Source of the DNA: Pseudomonas fluorescens
GTDB taxonomy: Bacteria; Pseudomonadota; Gammaproteobacteria; Pseudomonadales; Pseudomonadaceae
Reading direction: 5' to 3'
DNA: 64,000 nucleotides
Assembly (NCBI RefSeq): GCF_902497625.1
Contig: NZ_CABVGX010000008.1
Coordinates: 62,001 to 126,000, forward strand
The notes under the pieces were generated by a model. It saw nothing but the letters and a program-made list of their open reading frames with translations. It had not been told where the DNA came from and did no database searches. Numbering within the stretch: the stretch's first letter is position 1; the number at the start of each line of letters is the position of its first letter. Shown here one piece after another: positions 26,575 to 34,544 of the stretch. Both the position numbers and the translations under genes were made by a program.

Positions 26575-27141
26575 TTAGATATTCCAGTGGCGTTTGATAG
26601 TAGCGAGGCTAATTTGTAGCGCGGCGGCCGCCTGACTCTGTGACAGACCATCAGCCTTAACCTTCTGTACTTTCGCTGTGGTGCCGATAGCGGCTGGTCG
26701 ACCTAGTGTTTTACCCTGTGATTTGGCACGTGCTATGCCTGCGTGGGTACGCTCTACAAGTAGGTCACGTTCAAACTCTGCGACTGCTGCCAATACTTGC
26801 ATGGTCATCTTACCCGCCGCACTGGTGAGGTCTACACCACCAAGTGCAAGACAGTGAACACGGATACCAGATGCTTCCAATTTATCTACCGTAGCGCGTA
26901 CATCCATGGCGTTGCGGCCGAGACGATCCAGTTTAGTAACGATCAAACAGTCACCGGTTTCCATACGCTCTAATAGTTTGATGAAGCCTTTACGTTCCGC
27001 TGCCAAGGTACTACCGCTCACAGTCTCTGCAATTACACGCTGAGCCTCTACGGTAAAGCCTGCTGTTTGAACTTCCAGCACTTGGTTAGCTGTGGTCTGG
27101 TCTGTAGTGCTTACTCGTGCGTAGAGAAATGTGCGGCTCAT
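26575..27141 (-). CDS. Serine recombinase (resolvase/invertase family)
   Basis: The 188-residue protein starts with the catalytic block SRTFLYARVSTTDQ, whose Ser near residue 11 would attack DNA. The resolvase core follows: IVTKLDRLGRNAMDV near residue 68 and FERDLLVERTHAGIARAKSQG near residue 120. The C-terminal helix-turn-helix is SQSQAAAALQISLATIKRHW. Size and order are those of small resolvases and invertases. The ATG at 27139-27141 was chosen over one 39 bases upstream because family members begin at this point. Several GGTGTCA motifs lie just upstream and may be its binding sites. Confidence 0.92.
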   Translation of the reverse strand: MSRTFLYARVSTTDQTTANQVLEVQTAGFTVEAQRVIAETVSGSTLAAERKGFIKLLERMETGDCLIVTKLDRLGRNAMDVRATVDKLEASGIRVHCLALGGVDLTSAAGKMTMQVLAAVAEFERDLLVERTHAGIARAKSQGKTLGRPAAIGTTAKVQKVKADGLSQSQAAAALQISLATIKRHWNI

Positions 27142-27172
27142 GCTGTGTGTCCTTACCCGCTTACCATGACAA

Positions 27173-27298
27173 GGTGTCACTGGTGTCTTTTAGTGTGGTG
27201 TCATTATCATCTGGTATCATTAAGTGGTCAAGCTTATTTTATGACACCAGTTTTAGTTGTCTTAGGCTGGTAGCTTTATATGGACGATTCATGACACC
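27173..27298. promoter_or_regulatory. Cluster of GGTGTCA motifs, candidate res site/operator
   Basis: GGTGTCA or near matches lie at 27173, 27182 (GGTGTCT), 27197 and 27213 (GGTATCA) on the plus strand, with inverted copies (TGACACC) at 27242 and 27292. A GATATC-centred palindrome follows at 27302-27310. The cluster is directly upstream of the serine recombinase start, where resolvases usually have their res site and also repress themselves. Confidence 0.45.
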
Positions 27299-27472
27299 GC
27301 CTGATATCAGACGCTACCTCATCGGCAGGCGTCTGGAAGGTAGTTCGACGTGACTAGCTGGCGTAATGCGCAGCTGCTGTGACGACGTAGATGCCCTGTA
27401 GTGGCATTCAGCAGGTGTAGTGGCATCTCGCTGGTACACTGGGAATATCTACTGGATGAGGAATGGAAAGCG

Positions 27473-28390
27473 ATGGGTAGTCCGAGCGTAATACCTTTCA
27501 CTACGGCACTTGAGTTGCTGGATTACGTGTCCCCGCTGAACCCTATCTGGCGTAAGAGCGGGTACATCTTTAGAGGTCAGCCGAGTGACGGATACCCACT
27601 TACACCTTCAGTCTGCCGACGTGGTGCAGGTTCTTTTGCTCATGGCTCCCCAAGAAGAGTATTTGACGAAACAACTTCAGGCCAGGTTTTATTCGAGTAT
27701 GAAGTTCTCAGAAGATTCTTGCTCGGCTGTGACCGGGCAGGGTTAACATTACCCAGCTACAATACGGAGGTTAAGAGGTTATTGTCAGATTCATACTACT
27801 ACGACAACTACTTGGAGACTGACAAACCTTGGCCGCCTGCGTTGCTGCATGAAATCATGGCCGTCGCTCAGCACTATGATGTACCAACGCGGCTTCTGGA
27901 CTGGACAGAGCGGAGCTTTGTTGCCTGCTATTTTGCAGCGTCTTCAGCAAACTTCGAGCTTGAGAGAGGAGATGCAAAGCTAGCGGTTTGGGCGTTAGAT
28001 ACGACTCATTCGGCTGAGTGGAAAACGGTCCAAGTAATTAAGACTCCGGGTGGCACCAGTAAAAACCAAGCGGCTCAGTCTGGACTGTTCACTACACACA
28101 ACATCACCACCTACGACATTCGGGATGTGTATAAAGTGGAGGCGCTGGAAGACGTGGAGGAGATTTACGCACAACCCACGCAGGCACTCATAAAAATGAC
28201 ATTACCAATCAGTGAAGCTCCGGAGTTGTTGGACCTTTGCTCTAAGCTTGGGGTTGACGGCTCTACGCTTTTTCCCGGCTATCAAGGCGTGGCGAAAACA
28301 GTGAAGGATTGGGTGAATATCGAAACTGGAGTAAGACTGTCTGAATCAGCGTTCGATGAATATCAGGAAAGTTACAACAATCCAGATTAA
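27473..28390 (+). CDS. FRG-domain protein
   Basis: A 305-residue protein with an FRG domain, named after its Phe-Arg-Gly motif, here GYIFRGQPSDGYPLTPSVCR at about residues 34-53. Further conserved blocks are LHEIMAVAQHYDVPTRLLDWT (about 123-143) and the short ACYFAASS. The FRG domain has no settled biochemical function; such genes are frequent on mobile elements, often near defence genes. The ATG at 27473 follows GAGGA; a GTG at 27401 would add 24 residues. It has no signal peptide. The next gene starts 54 bases on, on the same strand. Confidence 0.85.
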   Translation: MGSPSVIPFTTALELLDYVSPLNPIWRKSGYIFRGQPSDGYPLTPSVCRRGAGSFAHGSPRRVFDETTSGQVLFEYEVLRRFLLGCDRAGLTLPSYNTEVKRLLSDSYYYDNYLETDKPWPPALLHEIMAVAQHYDVPTRLLDWTERSFVACYFAASSANFELERGDAKLAVWALDTTHSAEWKTVQVIKTPGGTSKNQAAQSGLFTTHNITTYDIRDVYKVEALEDVEEIYAQPTQALIKMTLPISEAPELLDLCSKLGVDGSTLFPGYQGVAKTVKDWVNIETGVRLSESAFDEYQESYNNPD

Positions 28391-28444
28391 TCATTCTGGG
28401 CGGCGGCCATGCTTGAAGTACCATGGATATCAAGGAGTGATGTA

Positions 28445-29275
28445 ATGATCTCAGAAATTGTTCAACTTATTAAAATTGTTCCAGATGTGATCTGGTCTGC
28501 GATTCTCGCATCAGTCATAACTTTATTTGGGGTTATGCTTTCGAATAGAGGCAATACTGCCCGTCTCAAATTGCAACTTGATCATGACGCAACCGAGAAA
28601 GCTAAAGAGAAAATCAGCGATCTTAGGCGTGACGTATATTTGAAAGTAAGTGAAGATATTGAAAACACGAATCTCAGTCTGAGTGAAATGGCCAATCGTG
28701 ACTTTACCGACTTAAACTTCACAAAAGAACTTCAACTGATTAGCGGGTCTATCGCAAGGTTAAGGTTAGTAGCCGAACCTAAAACCTCCATATTAGCCGG
28801 AAATCTAGGAGTTGAATTTGGATCATTGTTTCTAAAGCTACTGCCTCAGCTTGCGGTCATACAGGACGCGAGAACCGACATAGGGATCAACCAGTCACTG
28901 CATGAAAGTTCGTCTGGTGATGTGTCACGAGTTGTTCAAGAGATGAACAGATTAAAAGAAGAAGGTCGGCAGGATCGGATGGTATTTCAGAATCTTCAAG
29001 GATCATATGAGTTTCACTCTAATCAGACTCAGCAGTACGCAGATGCAGTGGCGCTTGCTTATGAGCGTCTGAACGCCGCACTACGCGAATATAGCATGAA
29101 GCTTTTCCCTGAAATGAAAGAGCTATCTAAGCTTCAACTGAAAGTTATGGTCGCTATACGGGCTGACCTTGGCATTGCATGTGATGTGGCAAACCTTCAG
29201 CGTCAGCTAGAGCGCCAATGGGCTGTAATGGAAGCAGGGTATGGTGATGCTATGAAGAATCTGAAGGTTGGATAA
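28445..29275 (+). CDS. Membrane-anchored coiled-coil protein paired with the FRG gene
   Basis: A 276-residue protein that I do not recognise. One N-terminal membrane helix (about residues 10-31, VIWSAILASVITLFGVML) is followed by a long, charged, helical cytoplasmic part with heptad-like stretches (LKLQLDHDATEKAKEKISDLRRDV, about 40-63, and 170-260). There are no enzymatic motifs. AAGGAG lies 7 bases before the ATG at 28445, so the start is firm. It follows the FRG gene closely and probably shares its transcript; it may anchor or sense for the FRG protein. Confidence 0.72.
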   Translation: MISEIVQLIKIVPDVIWSAILASVITLFGVMLSNRGNTARLKLQLDHDATEKAKEKISDLRRDVYLKVSEDIENTNLSLSEMANRDFTDLNFTKELQLISGSIARLRLVAEPKTSILAGNLGVEFGSLFLKLLPQLAVIQDARTDIGINQSLHESSSGDVSRVVQEMNRLKEEGRQDRMVFQNLQGSYEFHSNQTQQYADAVALAYERLNAALREYSMKLFPEMKELSKLQLKVMVAIRADLGIACDVANLQRQLERQWAVMEAGYGDAMKNLKVG

Positions 29276-29397
29276 TCCTGTTGTCTTTTGGTGCCGATTA
29301 TCGGGCGAGTGATCAACTGCGGTAGAGTTTTATTGTTTTATCGTTAATTACAATCAAAATGCTTAGTTATGTGCACGAATGGAGGAGAATGCGAAGC

Positions 29398-29568
29398 GTG
29401 TGTTTAACAGGGAATCCACCGACCCCAGGTATAATCATACTTTCAGAGGTGTTGGTCACTTTATTGGTGGTTATGGCTGCCTGTATCCGTACCTGTATAG
29501 CAACCTGCTATCACCCTGTTTACTGGTTGGCATATTACAGATGTGAAAAAGCCCCTGAACGCTGGTAG
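29398..29568 (+). CDS. Possible small single-helix membrane peptide
   Basis: A frame of 56 codons from GTG 29398 (GGAGGAG ends 13 bases upstream), or 69 codons from ATG 29359. It encodes one membrane helix (GIIILSEVLVTLLVVMAA) followed by a Cys/Tyr/Trp-rich tail. A hairpin (AGCCCCTGA/TCAGAGGCT, 29550-29581) overlaps its end. Size, helix and hairpin recall type I toxin peptides, but I recognise no family and it may be non-coding. Confidence 0.3.
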   Translation: MCLTGNPPTPGIIILSEVLVTLLVVMAACIRTCIATCYHPVYWLAYYRCEKAPERW

Positions 29569-29660
29569 GCACTCAGAGGCTCGTAACGTTGCTGGTTTTA
29601 TGACTAACATTGTAAACTCTCTCAGAACCAATTGTAGAGTCTTACAGGTGTTATTATTGG

Positions 29661-30149
29661 TTACGCTGGTATAACAAGCTCACCAAATGCATCGTTAACT
29701 TCTTTCTCAATTTCCTTCAGAAGTTTTGCTCTCTTTTCTTCTTCCTTTTTCCGCTCTTTCAATTCAGCAGTCTGAAGTAATTGTGCAGTGAGCTTCACTC
29801 GGTAATCTTCTCGCTCAAGTTCCAAGTCGGCGATGTAATCTAATTTCATTTTGGCATCAAGTGCCTCAAGGTCAGCTTGTTGGATTGCATCTGGTTTACG
29901 CATGTATGCTTGATAAGACATTGGGTCAGTTGTCACAGGGTAGTTATTGCTCAGATCATACCCTTGACCAGCGAGTTTGATTACATTGGTAAGAAACTCA
30001 AATGCAATCGTACCTCTTGCGACGGCGTGGCTTTCAGATGTTAAATGGTACTGGTTATGTCGTGCTGCTTGGCGCTGCTTTAATACTGCCTCATCAAATT
30101 TCGGTGCAGTACCTTGGATGGTGATGCGTTCATTTGTCTTGTTATTCAT
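29661..30149 (-). CDS. Hypothetical coiled-coil protein
   Basis: A 162-residue protein that I do not recognise. The N-terminal half is polar and without motifs. Residues about 95-155 form a strongly charged coiled coil (ELKERKKEEEKRAKLLKEI). Its ATG overlaps the last 8 bases of the upstream 78-residue gene, so the two are translated together. Its AT-rich codon use matches the island. Confidence 0.6.
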   Translation of the reverse strand: MNNKTNERITIQGTAPKFDEAVLKQRQAARHNQYHLTSESHAVARGTIAFEFLTNVIKLAGQGYDLSNNYPVTTDPMSYQAYMRKPDAIQQADLEALDAKMKLDYIADLELEREDYRVKLTAQLLQTAELKERKKEEEKRAKLLKEIEKEVNDAFGELVIPA

Positions 30150-30378
30150 TGTGGGGTTCCTTTTTCTGTTTGATGTGGTTAATCATCAACTTAGTGATTG
30201 TGGCTTGATATTGTTCATCGCGATCTAGTTGAGTTGTGGTGATTGGCTTAGTGGTTGCAGCTTTGGTGGCAACTTCACCGCCAACCTGTCGTACAGTTAC
30301 TTGCTGCTTCGCACTCCTATCTTTAACTCTAGCGACTGCAACTGCATATGACCGCCTGAATGACTCTACGCTATTCAT
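30142..30378 (-). CDS. Hypothetical small basic protein
   Basis: A 78-residue protein that I do not recognise. It is basic and Thr/Lys/Arg-rich (VAVARVKDRSAKQQ, KAATTKPITTTQ), with a helical C-terminus. It overlaps the next gene by 8 bases. The tight overlap is the main reason to consider both real. Confidence 0.5.
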   Translation of the reverse strand: MNSVESFRRSYAVAVARVKDRSAKQQVTVRQVGGEVATKAATTKPITTTQLDRDEQYQATITKLMINHIKQKKEPHNE

Positions 30379-30593
30379 TGCAATTCATCCTTATGGTTAA
30401 TCAATGTTCGATCTACATCGTATGTAGTCAATTCTTTCATCTTGTTCATCTGGTTTCCTTTCTTGAGTTTGTTTGTATAAATGTGGGGCTCTGTCTCAGT
30501 TTGACAGAGAATGACAAGCTTTATGTAGCTACAAGCCTTGTAGAATCACGCTTTCAGGCACATGCCCAATCATCGGTAAGTACTACCTCCGTG

Positions 30594-32009
30594 TTAGAAC
30601 TCGCAGACGTTCGACAGGTATGCAGGCAGAGGCTTAGGTGGCACGAATACTGGTTCTTTGAATGTTACAAGGTTAGGGTTAGCTATGTAATCATCTTCAA
30701 TCTCATAATGGATCGTTGAGTAATCGTGTAAGCCCTCACATAGTTCCATCTGAAAGCCGGCGAATATTGATTCTTCGTATGCAGCTTCTTCGGCTTTTGC
30801 AATCTCTTCAGCCAACATGTATTTATCTACCATGCCTAGTGAAATGATTGCATTTTTGATCACAGGCACTTGTCCAACAAACTGAGTGTAACCATCTGCG
30901 TAGTGGTTCTGAATGGCATTGCTAGAGTGACTGTAATCCGGCGTGAGCGACGTGACGTTCAAATACCTACTCATGGTTCTACGTATCATCTTACGGTCAA
31001 CCGGAGCGCCCTGAAGCGCTTGAAACGTCTGGAATCCTATGAGGTCACGGAACGTCGATGCGCTCATATCTTCACGCAGCGCTAATGGGTTCCATGAAAT
31101 ACCGTATGGATTTGCCAGTACGCTAGATAATCCATGTTGATCTGGTTGACGACCAAGGAAAGCAATTGCAACTTGCAACACTGGAATCATGAACGCGATG
31201 TCTGACTGATGTTGACCAGTTGGTAGCTGTACAGACAATCGCTGACATTCTTCGAGCATGACAATGAATGATCGTTTGGTTGTATACTCAATCGTAAAAG
31301 CTTCTTTATCTTGTACCCTTGCCCTAATCGCACGAAGCTCATACATCGACATACTTTCAAGTTTGCTCAGTGACAGTGTGTTGTCTGGATCATTCTGGAA
31401 TACCCACTTTGCAACACAGTATCGCTGACTCTTTGTGATCGGGTTTTCTTTGGCGTAGTCGATTAACACTTTGCCAAGATATTCAGTGACCTTATCCAAC
31501 ACAATACGATCACTGGTTTCCTTGGATACTTTCCATTTGGAGTTAAGTTTCTTCTTTGGAATGCATAACCCACGATCTTTGTAGCTCTTGTTGCTGTGCT
31601 TTAGGTTGTGAAATGCAGTGCCAACAAATAGATTCTGGTGATTCAATAAACCAACACTGTCTTTTCCAACTGCTGGGGAAATATGGCAAAGGTGGTATTG
31701 ACTCTTCTTCGTCTCAGGATTGTAACCATACGTTTTGAAACGAGCTTTGTACACTGCGAGTAGCGCAACAATATCAACACCTTGAAGTATTTCAACTGTA
31801 CCTGATCGTTTGCACTCTCTTGCGATCCACAACCATTCATCAGACTGGGATAGTTTTAAGGTTCGTTTCTGTGCCAGTGTCTGTCGTTTTTCTTTCTGTA
31901 CTCTGCTGTAGGATGTAGACCGACAATCAGGACAGTACTTCGCATTGAACTGACTAGTATTGAATTCCGTAGTACACGTTTTACATTCTCTTACTCGATT
32001 GATTGCCAT
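30594..32009 (-). CDS. Zinc-ribbon protein with an HNH-like motif, function unknown
   Basis: A 471-residue protein that opens with a zinc ribbon (CKTC near residue 9, then YCPDC near 25). Residues about 108-143 read YHLCHISPAVG, then GLLNHQNLFVGTA and FHNLKHSN. The order His, Asn-Leu, Asn-x-x-His recalls HNH (His-Me finger) nucleases, although spacing is not canonical and I would not call it an enzyme from this alone. The rest is helical and unrecognised. GAGAGG lies 6 bases before the ATG at 32009. It overlaps the preceding 64-residue gene by 29 bases. Confidence 0.65.
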   Translation of the reverse strand: MAINRVRECKTCTTEFNTSQFNAKYCPDCRSTSYSRVQKEKRQTLAQKRTLKLSQSDEWLWIARECKRSGTVEILQGVDIVALLAVYKARFKTYGYNPETKKSQYHLCHISPAVGKDSVGLLNHQNLFVGTAFHNLKHSNKSYKDRGLCIPKKKLNSKWKVSKETSDRIVLDKVTEYLGKVLIDYAKENPITKSQRYCVAKWVFQNDPDNTLSLSKLESMSMYELRAIRARVQDKEAFTIEYTTKRSFIVMLEECQRLSVQLPTGQHQSDIAFMIPVLQVAIAFLGRQPDQHGLSSVLANPYGISWNPLALREDMSASTFRDLIGFQTFQALQGAPVDRKMIRRTMSRYLNVTSLTPDYSHSSNAIQNHYADGYTQFVGQVPVIKNAIISLGMVDKYMLAEEIAKAEEAAYEESIFAGFQMELCEGLHDYSTIHYEIEDDYIANPNLVTFKEPVFVPPKPLPAYLSNVCEF

Positions 32010-32175
32010 GTTTATCCTCTCTAATTGGGGATGTATGCTTGTTAGCATTCTTGATTAGCTTGTTATAGGTCGATGAGATCATCACCTGCATAACATGTGT
32101 AGGACTTGTGTAGCCCATTCTGTCCATGATTGAGGTGAGTTGTTCCACCGCTTCAGGGTTAAGTCTAATTTTCAT
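31981..32175 (-). CDS. Small ribbon-helix-helix-like protein
   Basis: A 64-residue protein beginning KIRLNPEAVEQLTSIMDRMG, then SPTHVMQVMI. A short strand followed by two helices is the layout of ribbon-helix-helix DNA-binding proteins. The 3' end overlaps the zinc-ribbon gene. A role in regulating this small operon is an inference. Confidence 0.5.
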   Translation of the reverse strand: MKIRLNPEAVEQLTSIMDRMGYTSPTHVMQVMISSTYNKLIKNANKHTSPIREDKHGNQSSKRM

Positions 32176-32266
32176 TTTTAATGCTCCTATTTCTGGCTAC
32201 AAGCCACGCTCTATAAGGCTTACAGGTCGATGCGCAAACATATGTAAGTACTACATAGCATTGCTA

Positions 32267-32524
32267 TCAAACGCTGATAATGGTGGCGATATCAGAACCG
32301 ATTGAACGGCTGATGATGTAGCTTGCAACTGTTACACCGTGCTTGTCAGCAGCAGTCCTAATAGCTTCAAAGTGCTTTACACTAAAGGCAAGCTTTACAG
32401 GTACAACCACTTCTTTGTTTGCACGCCACTGGCGACCCCTGCACGTACTGCCGCAAGTCACGGCGTGCGATCTGTATCCAGCTAAAGGCTTGTTACAGGA
32501 CAGACAATGTTTTACTACAGGCAT
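32267..32524 (-). CDS. Small zinc-finger protein with ribbon-helix-helix-like tail
   Basis: An 85-residue protein with an N-terminal zinc-binding pattern (CLSC near residue 7, CGSTC near 24, then RGRQWRANK). A C-terminal VPVKLAFSVKHFEAIRTAADKHG resembles a strand-helix-helix fold. The zinc part resembles that of the 471-residue protein encoded further along the same strand. It is likely the first gene of the leftward small-protein group. Confidence 0.6.
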   Translation of the reverse strand: MPVVKHCLSCNKPLAGYRSHAVTCGSTCRGRQWRANKEVVVPVKLAFSVKHFEAIRTAADKHGVTVASYIISRSIGSDIATIISV

Positions 32525-32585
32525 AAGTTATCGCTCCATTTAGAGTTGGTTACAAAGAGTTGATGAATGTGTTGTGCATCGGATA

Positions 32586-32617
32586 ACAAAAAGCCACAAC
32601 CTGTGAAGATTGTGGCT
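32586..32617 (-). terminator. Terminator after the integrase gene
   Basis: On the minus strand AGCCACAA and TTGTGGCT flank a 10-base loop and are followed by TTTTTG. It lies between the integrase end (32863) and the small zinc-finger gene (32524), so it would end integrase transcription. Confidence 0.65.
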
Positions 32618-32862
32618 CTAAAGTTTGGCGGAGAAGGTTACTAACACGTTACTGACGCTTAGAAGGAAGGCTAAGGTCAGTAGAGGAACGCAGAACATTG
32701 AGGGTGCTGGTATGGGGTGGTTAGTTTCCCTCTCCTTATGTTGGCCATTATAGCAAACGATTCGCATTTCTGTCAAGACCATAGATCAACTATTTGCCAC
32801 CACGTCAACCACTTTCGTCATTTATTTTCGTCGTCGTCAAAGTGGTCGTTAAGGCCAGCCAG

Positions 32863-34379
32863 TCAAGAGGTTTGAAGGTTGATGCCTGAAAAGTTAAATG
32901 ACAGGTTGGAGAGGGCGGCAAGCTTTTGCCTAGGGCTTGCACCTTCGTCATAAACGTCAAATGTAACCAATCCAGTTTCGTGACCAACGATGTTTGCGAC
33001 GGTAGGGCCGGGTACTCCACTGCGGAGTAAGAGGGTAACGACCATAGACCTCACGCTATGGAAGACGTGATGTTTGCCAAAGCCTTGTGCTGTTTTCAAT
33101 CTACCAAATGCTTTACTGAGTGAGTCGGATCGAATCCCGTACTTATTACCGGCTGAGCTTGGTAGGAGGAATCCGTCTGCACTATCAGCAATCAGGCGTT
33201 CTACCGTGGCTGAGAGGGAAGGGTGAACAGGTATCTCCCTGATGCCAGCAACAGTCTTACTGTCGTCAATCTTCAAACTCAGAACGCCTTCGACTTTCAC
33301 CACCGATTCCTTGCGCAGCTGGGCGAGTTCCTCGATACGGCAGCCGGTATGGGCACCCAACGTGATCAAGTCACACAACGTCTGGTTGTCGTCTGCTTTG
33401 GCGACTCCGTACAGGTGTTCAATCTGCTCTGGGGCAAACGCCTTGCGGGCTGCATCTGCTTTGGCTTTACCACGAACCTTGGGAAGTTCTTGTCCTTTGA
33501 ACGGGTTGTCCAGTCCCAGGTGCAACTCTTGCCAACGCGCATCATTCTTTATTGCCCACCGCCAGAACGTTGAACCTGCTAGCAAGTATTGAGCTTTAGT
33601 CTTGCTCGAGAGGTTGAGCGTTTCCAGCCACGCGGCAATGGTCACACTGGTCAGCGACGAACCTTGATCACGGAGGTAATCAGACAGTTTGGTGAGCTTA
33701 CTTTCCTGCTGGTCGATGGTCTTCGCGGCAATACCGTCTTTCACCCGGTAAGCTCGGAACTGTTCCAAACGGCGATCCGTAATAGGTGAAACTGGTTTGT
33801 AGCTTGTTGGGTTAAGGATCAACTCACGAGCTTCCTCCGACTCAAGCTGAGAAAGTTTGTATTTGTCTTTGGCGAGTAACACCATAAAGTCAGCAGTGAA
33901 TTGAGAACCACCCAACACGGCATCGACAGTTGAGGAAGGTTCTCGTTTGAAAGCAGCCTTCATGACCTCTACATATTCGCTAGGGATTGGTTGCCCCGGT
34001 TGTTTACCGGACCATGGTAATTCTTGTGCAGGGACGTCCAACTGGTACGCACGAGAGAGAAAATCTAAACCTTTTGACGGTTCTTTATCGCATCTAGCAA
34101 ACGTGCATTTATCTTCTGTTCCAGCGTCAAACCTCTGTCTGCCAGTTCGGGGCGCCACTGGTCACCCGCAGTGAGCTTTTGTTCCTTCGCTGCCGCAATC
34201 TGAGCTTTCCACTGGGCAAGGATTGGAAGTCGTCTATCCATAGCTTCAGCTTTGTTGCTGGTGCCCGTGGTCTTGATCAGCTTGGTGCGACCACCAAAGG
34301 CATGACGAACGCCGGCTGGTACTGCCATACGAACATACCAAGTGCTTTCGCCGGGTTTCTGTACAAGGTGAGTCGCCAT
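32863..34379 (-). pseudogene. Tyrosine-type integrase, frameshifted
   Basis: The N-terminal part (34379-34065) has an arm-binding-like domain, HLVQKPGESTWYVRMAVP, ending in a stop after KNRQKV. The rest continues in another frame from about 34075 to 32863, with the full tyrosine recombinase set: Arg in GAHTGCRIEELAQL, HHVFHSVRSM (HxxR), VGHE, and Tyr in FDVYDEGA. Adding one A to the A4 run (34072-34075, T on plus) would join the frames as KNRQKGLDFLSRAYQ. It lies next to attR and reads into the island, so it is the element's own integrase. It may be a true mutation, a sequencing error or, less likely, programmed slippage on AAAG. Confidence 0.85.
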
Positions 34380-34478
34380 GCTGATAGATCTCTATTTTGA
34401 CCACTCAATTTGACCACTCTTGAGGCTGTAAGCCAAGAGATACCGTGTTCTGCGGGCTGTCGCTCTGAAATCTGAGAT

Positions 34479-34496
34479 TCCCTATCTCTCCGCCAT
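34479..34496 (+). repeat. attR-like direct repeat
   Basis: An 18-base copy of the tRNA-Ser 3' end, identical to 25727-25744, lying 100 bases outside the integrase start. It marks the right end of the island. Confidence 0.88.
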
Positions 34497-34508
34497 AAAT
34501 ATATAAGA

Positions 34509-34544
34509 AATCCCGCGAGTTAAACGCTCTGCGGGATTTTTTTT
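34509..34544 (+). terminator. Terminator beyond attR, probably the original tRNA-Ser terminator
   Basis: AATCCCGC, a 14-base loop, GCGGGATT and a run of T. Its distance from the 18-base repeat equals that expected for the terminator of the uninterrupted tRNA gene. Confidence 0.75.

Noticed and set aside
34072..34080. Programmed -1 frameshift in the integrase as the first explanation
   Set aside because: The run offers only a single-codon AAAG slip and not a full heptamer; simple one-base loss explains the break better.
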